A DNA stretch of 64,000 nucleotides from Coriobacteriia bacterium (GCA_015655215.1 JAATFL010000012.1:1-64000), one strand, 5' to 3'; numbered from the stretch's first letter, positions 20,192 to 28,845 are shown. Notes: generated by a model not told the origin, from the sequence alone. Made by a program: numbers and translations.

Positions 20192-21081
20192 ACGTGCTCC
20201 TCGGGCGTGGGGTTCTCGGCTGCAGTCGCCATCGAGGTTTCCGTTCCGGTCATGTCGTGACGGGCGATGAGCCTGTCCATCGCATCCGGCTCGAGGAGGA
20301 TGGTCCCCTCGTACAGGCAGTTCTCCACCTGCGTGCCACGCTGCCCCTCGGGAAGACGGGTCGCGGTGGGGTGATGCCCCAGCACCATGGCCTCGGCCTC
20401 GATGGACGCGAGGCACAGCCCGCAGTCGATCTGCTGCAGATGGTTCATCACGCCCCTGGCGAGAAGGGGTGGCTTCTTGCGCCAGATGCTCACAAGGCCA
20501 TCCTCGGGTGCGATCCGCCAGGGCTGCTTGTTCATGGCCGATGGCGCGACGCGCCCGGCGTTGACGAGTGCGATGGCCTTCTGCGTGTCGGTGAGTTCGC
20601 CATCGGGCGCGACGAGGACGGCACCAAGCGGCAATCGGTCCGATTGGTTGGGCTCATCGTGCAGGATGATGTCGTCCCGTTGGTATCCAAAGGCAATGGT
20701 GATGGCATAGGGAAGGCCGAACGTCGAGGAGGACTTGGGGCGCATCGTGCCCAGAAAGCAGGTGCCCAGCCCCTGGGAGGCAAGGGTGAGCGCGATGCTT
20801 CCACCAAGACGACCCACATCCACGAGGGCATGGGGCGCATCCTGCGCGAGGAGGGCGAGGTAACACGGTGCTTGCACACGGTCCGGTTTCGCGTAGACCT
20901 CGGCCACGTCGTCTGCGGGAATCAGTTCGGCACCCACGTCCGCGCCGGAAACCCCTGGCTGGAATCGATCGACTGCCGCCGCGATGAGATCTCCGGTCTC
21001 ATCGGGAACGGCATGCTTGAGGTCGTAGTTGCGCACGCTGCGACGCCGGAAGACGACCTGCTCCATCGAATAGACTGTCAT
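20188..21081 (-). CDS. Nitroreductase-family protein
   Basis: A 297-residue flavoprotein starting MTVYSMEQVVFRRRSVRNY, the RRSxRxY motif near the N-terminus of nitroreductases. ALTLASQGLGTCFLG matches the family's second FMN contact region, and APSAMNKQPWRI the PSxxNxQPW segment. The order is circularly unusual: the PSAMNKQPW motif, normally close to the RRS motif, lies late (about residue 190), in a second, repeated half. This suggests a tandem arrangement of two nitroreductase half-domains, as in the TM1586-type subgroup. It is the first gene of the operon with the HgdB-like genes, so it could be an electron donor to them. The start at 21081 follows AAAGGAG. Confidence 0.75.
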   Translation of the reverse strand: MTVYSMEQVVFRRRSVRNYDLKHAVPDETGDLIAAAVDRFQPGVSGADVGAELIPADDVAEVYAKPDRVQAPCYLALLAQDAPHALVDVGRLGGSIALTLASQGLGTCFLGTMRPKSSSTFGLPYAITIAFGYQRDDIILHDEPNQSDRLPLGAVLVAPDGELTDTQKAIALVNAGRVAPSAMNKQPWRIAPEDGLVSIWRKKPPLLARGVMNHLQQIDCGLCLASIEAEAMVLGHHPTATRLPEGQRGTQVENCLYEGTILLEPDAMDRLIARHDMTGTETSMATAAENPTPEEHV

Positions 21082-21272
21082 GGTGTGTGCTCCTTTTGTG
21101 GCGGGGGCGTGGGCGACGCCCGCCCGTTCGCGTATCCCTACGATGTGGGAAAAACAATGGGTGTCAAGACGACAAGAGGTGCGGCTTTCGCTACACTGGA
21201 AGGACAAGCGGCGCACCTTCACCCAACTGATGCTCCGCATCGATGATAGCGCTTCTGATAAGGATGGTTCAC

Positions 21273-21752
21273 ATGGGTTCGACCAAATCCCCCTTCTCGC
21301 ACATAACCGTCGACTCTCTGGCCTCCGAGGATGTATCTCAGGAGGGTGGACCTGCGAAGGATGACGACGAGGTCATCGAGGTCGGGTACCCATCGGGATC
21401 CAACAAGTCCACCCCAAACGCACGCCTGGGTTCCAGGTCCTCGGTCGATGAGGGCGTGGAGGTTGACGCCGATGCCGCCACATCCGGGTCCTCCCGTATG
21501 ACAGCGCCCGTCGAAGACGTCCCCCTCCCCGACGCTTCGGCATCGGAGGTCCCCGTGTCCCCCGGTCCCACTTCAGATGACGACCTTCCCGATTACTCCG
21601 TGGATGACCTTGACGCGATGCCCCTGACGCAGAAGATCGTGATAGCCGTACTCGTCATCTGCCTCGTCTTCGCTGCGCTATACATCCTCGACTATTATGG
21701 AGTCGTGGACATCTGGCTGCTGCACAACCTCTCCCTGCCAACGAGCCTTTAG
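21273..21752 (+). CDS. Small membrane-anchored protein, unknown
   Basis: A 159-residue protein that I do not recognise. Residues 1-115 are polar, acidic and rich in Ser, Pro and Asp, probably disordered. Residues about 125-147 are one membrane helix (KIVIAVLVICLVFAALYILDYY), followed by a short hydrophobic tail. The ATG at 21273 with AAGGA upstream is preferred to the ORF-track start at 21243. It is transcribed divergently from the nitroreductase operon and is 72 bp from the next gene. No catalytic motif is visible. Confidence 0.6.
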   Translation: MGSTKSPFSHITVDSLASEDVSQEGGPAKDDDEVIEVGYPSGSNKSTPNARLGSRSSVDEGVEVDADAATSGSSRMTAPVEDVPLPDASASEVPVSPGPTSDDDLPDYSVDDLDAMPLTQKIVIAVLVICLVFAALYILDYYGVVDIWLLHNLSLPTSL

Positions 21753-21824
21753 GCATCATCTCAACAGAAGCCCGGCCCCAACCGCGTATCCCATCGGGGT
21801 CAAACGCCTTGCCGAAGGAGTGTC

Positions 21825-22628
21825 ATGGTCAACGTCGATCAACCCAGTTCCGAGCAGATAGCTCGCTCTCGAAAGCTCAAGCGCAAACTTGTCATCGCCA
21901 TCGTCCTGCTCGTCGTCGTCATCGGAGGGCTCATCGGTGGCGCCGTCTATCTCTACCGGACACGGGTTGCCGATGTCGCTGCCCAGGGTCAAAGCTCATC
22001 TTCCCTTGTCAACACGACCATTGCCGACGGCGAGTCCGGTTCGAGCAGCGCGACTCCGGAGAAGATCACGTCCATACCCGCCCTCTCCTCGCTTCTGGGA
22101 CTCACCGTCGACCAGGCGATCGCCAACCTGGGCTCATCTGCAACGGTGACATCGAGTGCCGTAGCCACGGACGAGGGCAATGCGGCGATCGTGTCGCTTG
22201 CCAAGGTGACCATCACGACCACCGACGACGATGCAACCTCGGAGCCGATACTCTATCTATACTGCAACGACCAGGGAAGCATCATCGAGACGTACTATTC
22301 GGTCGACTTATCGCAGCTTGGCACCAAGTTCGAGGATTACGGGGCCGTCATCGGCGATACGGGTACCCTCACCTCCTATCTGAAGGATGCCGGGCTGGAC
22401 ACCGGTTCCATCTCGTTGAATGCTCCGGATGACTCCTCGATCACGATGAAGTACACCAATTCATCGAGTGAGAAGCAACTCGTCGGCGAGGAGTACACGT
22501 ATTCGGGGGATATGAGCGGTACGGCGGTCACCCATTGGGAACTCACCGTCTCCTACGACTACACGCTTTCGAATGTGACCGGTACCGTGACCGACACGGT
22601 TCGCACGCTCACCATCCTGCTCAGATAG
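21825..22628 (+). CDS. Membrane-anchored extracytoplasmic protein, unknown
   Basis: A 267-residue protein with a basic N-terminus (RSRKLKRK) and one membrane helix (LVIAIVLLVVVIGGLIGGAVYLY), then a Ser/Thr-rich linker and about 190 extracellular residues rich in beta-prone Thr/Val/Tyr. No catalytic motif is seen. The start follows GAAGGAG. It forms a pair with the preceding small membrane gene and lies upstream of the MacAB-type exporter, but a 255-bp gap with its own promoter separates them. Surface-anchored protein is as far as the sequence allows. Confidence 0.6.
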   Translation: MVNVDQPSSEQIARSRKLKRKLVIAIVLLVVVIGGLIGGAVYLYRTRVADVAAQGQSSSSLVNTTIADGESGSSSATPEKITSIPALSSLLGLTVDQAIANLGSSATVTSSAVATDEGNAAIVSLAKVTITTTDDDATSEPILYLYCNDQGSIIETYYSVDLSQLGTKFEDYGAVIGDTGTLTSYLKDAGLDTGSISLNAPDDSSITMKYTNSSSEKQLVGEEYTYSGDMSGTAVTHWELTVSYDYTLSNVTGTVTDTVRTLTILLR

Positions 22629-22696
22629 GCGAAGTCACCAAGGATGCCCTTGTCCGGGCACGTTGATGGCACGCTCACCCTCACGACGCGGCCGTA

Positions 22697-22770
22697 CAAC
22701 CTGAAGCGACATGCGAATGTGTCATAAGCGTGCCGCTTCAGGTTGGGTGTACCCATGGATAAGATATGAT
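22697..22770 (+). promoter_or_regulatory. Hairpin/operator-like repeat and promoter before the exporter operon
   Basis: A 12-bp inverted repeat (CAACCTGAAGCG at 22697-22708, CGCTTCAGGTTG at 22734-22745) is followed by TTGGGT (22743-22748), a 16-bp spacer and TATGAT (22765-22770). The right arm overlaps the -35 box. It may therefore be either a terminator for the upstream gene or a regulator site controlling the adaptor-ATPase-permease operon. Confidence 0.45.
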
Positions 22771-22883
22771 GGTCCCATGCTTGAAATGCGGTTTTTCCAA
22801 GTTTTAGCCTACGTATGGACCTCGGTCTCTTGAGATGCAGGTGCATCCGACCATGGACGTACGTACCAAGACGGGAGTAGAAC

Positions 22884-24365
22884 ATGGACGAGCAGGGAAC
22901 GGGTCACCAGGTGGAACGAGAGGGTGCATCGGGAGCGGACACCACCACAGGCCTTCCTGCGGTCGCTCCGGAGACGCTCCCCGGGATGTACGCGTCCGCA
23001 GCCCCTCAGGGTGAAACGGCCGACCAGCCATTCCGTGCCCTGGAGGCCCAGAGGGCGCAGCGCCGACGCAAGCGCTCCATCAAGATCATCGCGACGGTCG
23101 TCATCGTCGTGGTCATCGCCTTCGCGGGGGCGTTGGCGATCCGCGCCAAACTCCTTTCCAATGCGGCCGCCGCCACCACCGTCTCGACGGGCACCGTGAC
23201 TAGGGGCGACTTCGACAAGGAGGTGAGCGGTACCGGCAAACTCAATCCCGTCAACTCCGTCACCGTCACCCCCGAGGTCACCGACGGGGTCGTCACCTCG
23301 GTCAGCGTGGCACAGGGGGACACCGTCTCGGCGGGGCAGGTTCTCTTCACGATGTCCTCCGACACGATCAGCAAGACGATGACCACGGCGCAGCAGGGGC
23401 TCGACTCGGCCAACCTCGCACTCAAGCAAGCGCAGGCAGGTGTCTCGTCGGCGCAGAGCGCCGTCACCCAGGCCGAGAGTGCCCGTCAGTCGGCCATCGA
23501 TACCTATGACGGCAACCTGTCGACAGCCCAGCAGCAACTCGCCGCCGCGCAGGCCGCAGGGGATGCGGCGGCCATCGCCAAGGCGCAGGAGTCCCTGGCG
23601 TCGCTCGGTTCCCTCAACACCTCCTCGCTTGACTCAGCGGTCGACTCGGCCACATCCGGTGTCACCAGCGCGCAGAACGCCGTCGACACCGCCAGTCTGG
23701 CTCAGTCCCAAGCTAAAAGCTCGTATGACTCCGCCGTGGCCGCTTCCGACAAGCTCAACGTCACGGCCTCTATCTCGGGGCAGATAACCGTCCTCAACGT
23801 CGAGGTGGGCACCTCGCTTGCGGCCCTCACCACCGCCGGGAAGACGGCCTGTCAGATCGCCGACCTCTCGAAGATGGTCATGACGTTGCCGGTCAACGAG
23901 ATAGATATCAGCACGGTCGCGACGGGGCAGGCCGCAATGGTCGAGGTCGATGCCATCACCGGCCTCACGCTCAACGCAACGGTGGACAAGGTTGCCGCCA
24001 CCACCACCTCGTCGAGCACCTCGTCCGCGACCTCATCCCTGAATACGACATCGGTCGGGGTGGTCACCTACGACGTCAACCTGCTCATCTCCAACCCCGA
24101 CCCTCGCCTCAAGCCAGGCATGTCCGCGACGGCCACCATCCTGTTCAAACACTACACCGACGTGCTCCAGGTACCCCTCACGTCATTGCAAGGTTCGACG
24201 GGCGACCAGCACGTCACCGTGCAGGACGCCGATGGAACCACGCATGACGTACCCGTCACGGTTGTGACGAGCGACGATCTCACCGCGGTGGTCGAGGGCG
24301 ACCTCGCCGACGGTGACACGGTCACCACACCGTTCGCCACCTCCTCCTCGACCTCACTCCTTTAG
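22884..24365 (+). CDS. MacA/HlyD-type membrane-fusion adaptor of an ABC exporter
   Basis: A 493-residue adaptor. A cytoplasmic tail of about 65 residues precedes a membrane helix (KIIATVVIVVVIAFAGALAI). The extracellular part has a lipoyl half-motif (VTRGDFDKEVSGTGKLNPV...GVVTSVSVAQGDTVSAGQVLF), a long alpha-helical coiled-coil hairpin of Ala/Ser/Gln heptads (about residues 165-290), the second lipoyl half (ITVLNVEVGTSL) and beta-barrel domains with DPRLKPGMSATATI. In Gram-positives such proteins couple to MacB-like permeases and export peptides, lipids or antimicrobials. The gene leads an operon with the ATPase and permease genes (8 bp, then ATGA overlap). The start follows GGGAG. Confidence 0.88.
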   Translation: MDEQGTGHQVEREGASGADTTTGLPAVAPETLPGMYASAAPQGETADQPFRALEAQRAQRRRKRSIKIIATVVIVVVIAFAGALAIRAKLLSNAAAATTVSTGTVTRGDFDKEVSGTGKLNPVNSVTVTPEVTDGVVTSVSVAQGDTVSAGQVLFTMSSDTISKTMTTAQQGLDSANLALKQAQAGVSSAQSAVTQAESARQSAIDTYDGNLSTAQQQLAAAQAAGDAAAIAKAQESLASLGSLNTSSLDSAVDSATSGVTSAQNAVDTASLAQSQAKSSYDSAVAASDKLNVTASISGQITVLNVEVGTSLAALTTAGKTACQIADLSKMVMTLPVNEIDISTVATGQAAMVEVDAITGLTLNATVDKVAATTTSSSTSSATSSLNTTSVGVVTYDVNLLISNPDPRLKPGMSATATILFKHYTDVLQVPLTSLQGSTGDQHVTVQDADGTTHDVPVTVVTSDDLTAVVEGDLADGDTVTTPFATSSSTSLL

Positions 24366-24373
24366 GGGTTGAC

Positions 24374-25303
24374 ATGAACCCAATCGTCCTCGATGCACGT
24401 AATCTGCATCGCATCTACGAGACCAAGGCGGGACAGACCCACGCACTGCGCGGCGTCACGCTCAGCGTGCGCCAAGGTGAGTTCGTCGCCATCATGGGGC
24501 CGTCCGGGTCCGGTAAGTCCACGCTCATGAATACGCTGGGGTGTCTGGACACACCCACCTCCGGGCAGTACTTCCTGGAAGGCGTGGACATCGCGGCCTA
24601 CACGGCAGACGAGCTTGCCGACGTGCGTGCTCACCGACTTGGCTTCGTGTTCCAGTCATTCAACCTGCTGCCTCGCGCCACGGTGCTGCGCAACGTGATG
24701 CTCCCGCTCATCTACACCGACATTCCCGTACGTGAGCGTGAGGCGCGCGCACTGCGCGCCCTTCAGGGCGTTGACCTTCAGGAGGACTACTACGACCATC
24801 GTTCCAACGAGCTCTCCGGTGGTCAGATGCAGCGTGTCGCCATCGCCCGAGCCTTGGTCAACGACCCGGCGCTCATACTGGCCGACGAGCCCACGGGCAA
24901 CCTGGACACCGCTACGGGGGATATGGTGCTCGACACGTTCGAGCGCTTGCGCTCCGAGGGCCGTACCATCGTCCTCATCACGCACGAGCCCGGCGTCGCC
25001 GCCCACGCCGATCGTACGGTGCACATCCGCGATGGCCGGTTGTGGGATGCAGCCACCGGTCTCTTCCTCGATGCGGTCGTCGCCCCCGATGTCCCCGGTG
25101 GGCCGCAGCGTGTCTTCCTCTCCGCCGATGGCGCGGTCGCGGCACCTGCGAGGGGGGACGTCGCCGACCGGCGGGTCATCGATGCCGTGCCTTCCGTCGC
25201 GCAGGTGGGTGTCGAGGGCGGTCCCGGGGTTCTCGGCGCCGTTCAGGTCGATGCACCCGTCGGCGTTCGTCCAATCGCACCCAGAGGAGGTGACGTTCGA
25301 TGA
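24374..25303 (+). CDS. MacB/LolD-type ABC transporter ATPase
   Basis: A 309-residue nucleotide-binding subunit. It has Walker [11 protein letters not shown]-loop [14 protein letters not shown], the signature LSGGQMQR, Walker [14 protein letters not shown] and the H-loop [12 protein letters not shown], the pattern of the LolD/MacB group that pairs with FtsX-type permeases. The NBD ends near residue 225; about 80 further residues, Val/Ala/Gly-rich and without recognisable motifs, form an unusual C-terminal extension. It starts 8 bp after the adaptor gene and ends in an ATGA overlap with the permease gene. Confidence 0.92.
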   Translation: MNPIVLDARNLHRIYETKAGQTHALRGVTLSVRQGEFVAIMGPSGSGKSTLMNTLGCLDTPTSGQYFLEGVDIAAYTADELADVRAHRLGFVFQSFNLLPRATVLRNVMLPLIYTDIPVREREARALRALQGVDLQEDYYDHRSNELSGGQMQRVAIARALVNDPALILADEPTGNLDTATGDMVLDTFERLRSEGRTIVLITHEPGVAAHADRTVHIRDGRLWDAATGLFLDAVVAPDVPGGPQRVFLSADGAVAAPARGDVADRRVIDAVPSVAQVGVEGGPGVLGAVQVDAPVGVRPIAPRGGDVR

Positions 25304-26508
25304 AGATCAGGGACCTGTCGTATGAGACCTTCTCGGCGCTCGGTGCCAACAAGTCCCGTTCCGCGCTCACCATTCTGGGGATCGTCATCGGCATCGCGGC
25401 CGTCATCGCCATGACGTCTCTCATCGGTGGCATCCAGCAGAGCCTCGTGAGCAGCATGGGGCTCTCGCAGGCCCATTCCATCTACGTCTACACCACCGAC
25501 GTGGCCACCCCTCTCACGACGGATGTCCTCGCCGACGTGAAGGACAGCGTCTCCAACGTCGATTTCGTTACCGGCACGGCTTCCGCGTCAGCCGCCGTCA
25601 AGTCGGACAGCGCCTCCTCGAGCATATCCATAACCGGTGCCGAGTCGACGTACTTTACCGCCGAGGGCTCCAAGCTCACGTTGGGCAGGTTCATCTCCGA
25701 CGAGGACGACCTCGCCGCGCGTCGCGTGATCGTGCTCGGGACCTCTACCGTCAAGAGCCTGTTCGGGTCGGAGGATTACAACTGCGTCGGCAAGCAGGTC
25801 ACGATCGGCTCCGACAAGTACACGGTCATCGGTGTGGTCGATAGCAGCTCATCGAGCTCGTTGAGCTCCATCTCGGGAGCTGCGTACATCCCTCTCAAGA
25901 CGTTGCAGCAGCGCCTTACCGGAACCACGACGCTCGACCAGGCCATCGTCTACGCCTCGGAGGGTGCGAACACCACCACGGTCACCAACGACACGAAGGC
26001 ATTCCTCACCACCCGCCTCCATCTCACCGATGTCGACAAGCAGATCACCGTCATGTCGATGCAGCAGATCGCATCGAGCCTTGACTCGCTCATGACCGCC
26101 TTCTCGGTGCTCATGGGGGCCATCGCCGGAATCTCGCTCTTCGTGGGTGGCATCGGCATCATGAACATGATGCTCACCAACGTGACGGAGCGCATCCGGG
26201 AGATCGGGCTGCGCATGTCGCTCGGTGCCCGGGGTCGCGACATCACGATGCAGTTCCTCTCGGAATCGATCGTGCTTTGCGTGATCGGGGGAATCCTGGG
26301 TATCATCGTGGGGTATCTGACGGCGTGGATGCTCGGGTTCCTCGTCACCCTCTTCGAGCCGAGCATGTCGAGTTTCGCGCCGGCCATCTCATCCACGGCC
26401 ATCGCCGTCGCCGTCGGGGTCTGCGTGCTCATCGGCATCGTGTTTGGCTACTACCCGGCGAAGCGCGCGGCGAAGCTCAACCCCGTCGAGGCACTGCGCT
26501 ACCAGTGA
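25300..26508 (+). CDS. MacB-type ABC transporter permease (FtsX family)
   Basis: A 402-residue permease. The N-terminal helix (KSRSALTILGIVIGIAAVIAM) is typical of MacB, followed by about 240 extracellular residues (MacB periplasmic core-like: VDFVTGTASASAAV, VIVLGTSTVKSLFG). Three C-terminal helices include the FtsX signature IGIMNMMLTNVTERIREIGLRMSLGAR and YYPAKRAAKLNPVEALRY. Such permeases work mechanically rather than as channels. Together with the adaptor and ATPase this is a full MacAB-type tripartite system without an outer-membrane partner, as expected for a Gram-positive. The start overlaps the ATPase stop. Confidence 0.92.
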   Translation: MKIRDLSYETFSALGANKSRSALTILGIVIGIAAVIAMTSLIGGIQQSLVSSMGLSQAHSIYVYTTDVATPLTTDVLADVKDSVSNVDFVTGTASASAAVKSDSASSSISITGAESTYFTAEGSKLTLGRFISDEDDLAARRVIVLGTSTVKSLFGSEDYNCVGKQVTIGSDKYTVIGVVDSSSSSSLSSISGAAYIPLKTLQQRLTGTTTLDQAIVYASEGANTTTVTNDTKAFLTTRLHLTDVDKQITVMSMQQIASSLDSLMTAFSVLMGAIAGISLFVGGIGIMNMMLTNVTERIREIGLRMSLGARGRDITMQFLSESIVLCVIGGILGIIVGYLTAWMLGFLVTLFEPSMSSFAPAISSTAIAVAVGVCVLIGIVFGYYPAKRAAKLNPVEALRYQ

Positions 26509-26527
26509 CGACGTGCCTCTAGGGGGA

Positions 26528-26568
26528 CGCGACGTACCTGCACGATGGAGTACGTGTCCGACGTCGCG
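26528..26568. terminator. Hairpin between convergent permease and lyase genes
   Basis: CGCGACGT (26528-26535) pairs with ACGTCGCG (26561-26568) in the 72-bp gap between two convergent genes. No T tract is present; it is a candidate bidirectional terminator. Confidence 0.4.
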
Positions 26569-26580
26569 ACGCCCTGCCGC

Positions 26581-27780
26581 CTATCGGGTGAGGCCGCGTC
26601 TCGCCCCGGCCTCGACGAGCCGAGCCAGGCTCTCCTCGATGATCGCGGTGGGGGCGGCGAGGTTCCAGCGCTCGAACCCGCTGCCCCCGGTCCCGAAGAG
26701 GGTGCCCTCGTCGAGCATCAGGCCCGCTTCATCGAGCATGAAACGTCCAAGCTCCTCGGCGCCCATCCCGAGCTTGCGCCAATCGTTCCAGGCGAGATAG
26801 GTTCCCTCGAGCGGGAAGCAGGCCACCTGCGGGAAGTGCTCGTGAATGGTCGTGGTGAGGAGTTCGTCGTTCGTGCGGATGAGGTCGAGCAGGTCGGCGA
26901 CCCAGGGTGCGCCCTGGGTGTAGGCCGCTATCGTGGCGACGCGCGAGAAGTAGGGTATCCCATAGGGAACCGTACGCCCAGCCTCCCTCGCATAGACGTT
27001 GCGGAGACCATCGTCCGGGATGATGATGTTGGAGTTCACCAGACCGGCAAGGTTGAACGTCTTGCTCACCGCGGTGCAGACGATGCAGTTTCCCGCAGCC
27101 TTTTCGGTAAGGGTACCCATCGAGGTAAGCGGCGTCTCACCTAAGATGATGTCGCCGTGGATCTCGTCGGAGACGATGACGACCCCGTGCTCGAGGCATA
27201 TGGCGACGACGTCCTCGAGCTCCGTGCGCTCCCAGACGCGGCCGACCGGGTTATGGGGGTTGCACAGCAGCAGCAGCTTCGAGCGGGGGTCGGCCGCCTT
27301 CCGCTCGAGGTCGTCGAGGTCCATGCGATAGCGGCCCCCTGCCCCAACCACCAGGGGGTTCTCCACGATGACGCGGTCGTTTTGGCGTGGTGCTGCCAAA
27401 AAGGGGTAGTAGACGGGTGGCTGGACGATGACGCCGTCCCCTGGCTGCGTGAACGCGCGTATCGCGAGTTTGAGTGCGACGATGACCCCGGGTGTCGTGA
27501 CGATCCAGGATGGTCGCACCTCCCAATCGTGTTGTGTGCTCATCCAGTTCACCACCGCGTCCTGGTAGATGCCGTCGGAGTCGGTATAGCCGTAGATGCC
27601 GTGGTGGGCCGCCTCGCAGATGGCATGCTCGATGCAAGGTGCCACACGTAACTCCATGTCGGCGACCGAGAGGGGAGGGTATCCGGCGACGGAAAGCGCG
27701 TTGGGGCGAGCGTCCCACTTGGCCGATCCGGTGAAGCTGCGATCGATACGTGAGGTGAGGTCGAAGGTGTGTGCGGGCAT
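26581..27780 (-). CDS. MalY/PatB-type aminotransferase or cystathionine beta-lyase
   Basis: A 399-residue fold-type I PLP enzyme of the MalY/PatB group. The N-terminal FDLTSRIDRSFTGSAKWD and LSVADMELRVAPCIEHAI are typical. LLCNPHNPVGRVW (aromatic-ring Asn), VIVSDEIHGDIIL (Asp to the pyridine nitrogen) and the PLP lysine in TAVSKTFNLAGL are all present, as is the C-terminal phosphate-binding FERWNLAAP in place of FxRxNxA. Members cleave C-S bonds of cystathionine or cysteine, and some act as regulators or aminotransferases. The start at 27780 follows AAAGGA. It is transcribed away from infC; no methionine genes are near. Confidence 0.85.
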   Translation of the reverse strand: MPAHTFDLTSRIDRSFTGSAKWDARPNALSVAGYPPLSVADMELRVAPCIEHAICEAAHHGIYGYTDSDGIYQDAVVNWMSTQHDWEVRPSWIVTTPGVIVALKLAIRAFTQPGDGVIVQPPVYYPFLAAPRQNDRVIVENPLVVGAGGRYRMDLDDLERKAADPRSKLLLLCNPHNPVGRVWERTELEDVVAICLEHGVVIVSDEIHGDIILGETPLTSMGTLTEKAAGNCIVCTAVSKTFNLAGLVNSNIIIPDDGLRNVYAREAGRTVPYGIPYFSRVATIAAYTQGAPWVADLLDLIRTNDELLTTTIHEHFPQVACFPLEGTYLAWNDWRKLGMGAEELGRFMLDEAGLMLDEGTLFGTGGSGFERWNLAAPTAIIEESLARLVEAGARRGLTR

Positions 27781-27890
27781 GGCATTCCTTTGCTGGCGGG
27801 ATCGGCATCGATGGTGGTCGGTGCGACGACCGTACGTGAGTTTGACGGGTACACTGTAGCATCCGTTCGCCGCGTGGGGCGAGGCCCTTC

Positions 27891-27919
27891 TCGACAAAGC
27901 GACGGTCGCCTGCTAGTAT
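27891..27919 (+). promoter_or_regulatory. Promoter for infC-rpmI-rplT
   Basis: TCGACA (27891-27896), a 17-bp spacer and TAGTAT (27914-27919) with an upstream TGC make an extended -10 sigma-70 promoter. Transcription would start near 27926 and give a leader of about 160 nt before infC. Confidence 0.65.
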
Positions 27920-28013
27920 TTCCCCTTGAAGTGAAGTCATTCACGACTTCCACCTTTCGGCACAGGTAGGCCGTCTGGTCAAGAACGAATATCTCGAGAG
28001 AGCATTCGCTTTG

Positions 28014-28043
28014 ACCTGCCCACCATGTGGCGCAGGTTTTTTT
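28014..28043 (+). terminator. Leader terminator/attenuator upstream of infC
   Basis: ACCTGC-CCAC-(CAT)-GTGG-C-GCAGGT forms a strong stem (28014-28037) directly followed by seven Ts, 30 bp before the infC Shine-Dalgarno and after the promoter. It is therefore inside the leader, not at a gene end, and fits an attenuator. CAGGT at 27963-27967 could pair with the left arm ACCTG and give an alternative fold. Ribosomal-protein leaders that sense L20 or IF3 are known for this operon in other phyla; which ligand acts here is unknown. Confidence 0.7.
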
Positions 28044-28072
28044 CATTCGTCGAGACGGCTATCGCCGTCGCC

Positions 28073-28091
28073 AAGGAGGTGAGCGGCAATA
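28073..28091 (+). promoter_or_regulatory. Shine-Dalgarno and ATA initiation codon of infC
   Basis: AAGGAGG at 28073-28079 lies 9 nt before ATA at 28089. An in-frame TGA at 28080-28082 excludes earlier starts, and the first ATG in frame (28242) is already inside the conserved IF3 core. The reading frame from ATA gives the complete N-terminal domain. Confidence 0.75.
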
Positions 28092-28637
28092 GCCAATCAA
28101 GAGACCCGGATCAATGAAGAGATTCGCATCTCGAAGTGCAGACTCATTGGCGTAGATGGAAGTCAGCTTGGTATCTTCGCCCTTGCCGACGCACAGCGTG
28201 TTGCCGATGATCAGGGACTCGACCTCGTCGAGATCGCTCCCTTGGGCGATCCACCCGTATGCCGCATCATGGATTACGGGAAGTTCAAGTACGAGCAGGC
28301 CATGAAGGCCAAGCAGGCTCGGAAGAACCAGACGAAGATCGAGCTCAAGGAGATGAAGTTCCGGCCCAAGATCGACGTCGGTGACTACACCACCAAGAAG
28401 AAGCACATCGAGCGCTTTTTAAGCGATGGCAACAAGGTCAAGGTGACGATCATGTTCCGTGGCCGAGAGATGGCGCATCCCGAACTCGGTCTCAACATCC
28501 TCGAGAAACTCGCCGCCGAACTGGTCGAGAAAGCGAGCGTGGAAGCACAGCCCAAGCTTGAGGGCCGCAACATGCACATGCTTCTCACTCCAGTCGCGAG
28601 CAGGAAAGACGATGTCTCGGCATCAGGGAAAGCATAA
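28089..28637 (+). CDS. infC: Translation initiation factor IF-3
   Basis: IF-3, about 182 residues, binds the 30S subunit and checks start-codon and initiator-tRNA fidelity. From the ATA codon the product reads [20 protein letters not shown], matching the family N-terminus, then [25 protein letters not shown], the basic linker and the C-terminal domain [21 protein letters not shown]...[12 protein letters not shown]. The ORF track starts at Met 52 and misses the N-terminal domain. Non-canonical starts (such as ATT in E. coli) let IF-3 repress its own translation, and an ATA start fits that logic. It is first in the operon with rpmI and rplT, 13 bp away. Confidence 0.93.
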   Translation: MANQETRINEEIRISKCRLIGVDGSQLGIFALADAQRVADDQGLDLVEIAPLGDPPVCRIMDYGKFKYEQAMKAKQARKNQTKIELKEMKFRPKIDVGDYTTKKKHIERFLSDGNKVKVTIMFRGREMAHPELGLNILEKLAAELVEKASVEAQPKLEGRNMHMLLTPVASRKDDVSASGKA

Positions 28638-28650
28638 AGGAGAGAACGAC

Positions 28651-28845
28651 ATGCCAAAGATGAAGACCCGCAAAAGCGCGGCCAAGCGTTTCCGCACCAC
28701 CGGCACGGGGAAGCTCATGCGAGCCAGGGCGTTCAAGAGCCACATCCTCACCAAGAAGTCACCCAAGCGCATCCGCGGTTTCCGCAAGGAGAGCGGTGTC
28801 GCTGCGTCCGATGTCAAGATGGTTTCTCGTAACCTCGGCATCTAA
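28651..28845 (+). CDS. rpmI: 50S ribosomal protein L35
   Basis: A 64-residue basic protein starting [23 protein letters not shown], the L35 signature, with [16 protein letters not shown] following. The start at 28651 follows AAGGAGAG. Second gene of the infC-rpmI-rplT operon. Confidence 0.95.
   Translation: MPKMKTRKSAAKRFRTTGTGKLMRARAFKSHILTKKSPKRIRGFRKESGVAASDVKMVSRNLGI

Noticed and set aside
19894-21246. 450-aa plus-strand ORF
   Set aside because: Antisense of the HgdB-like and nitroreductase genes, which overlap by ATGA as a real operon.
28242-28637. infC starting at ATG 28242
   Set aside because: It would remove the conserved IF-3 N-terminal domain, which is encoded in frame directly upstream behind a strong Shine-Dalgarno.
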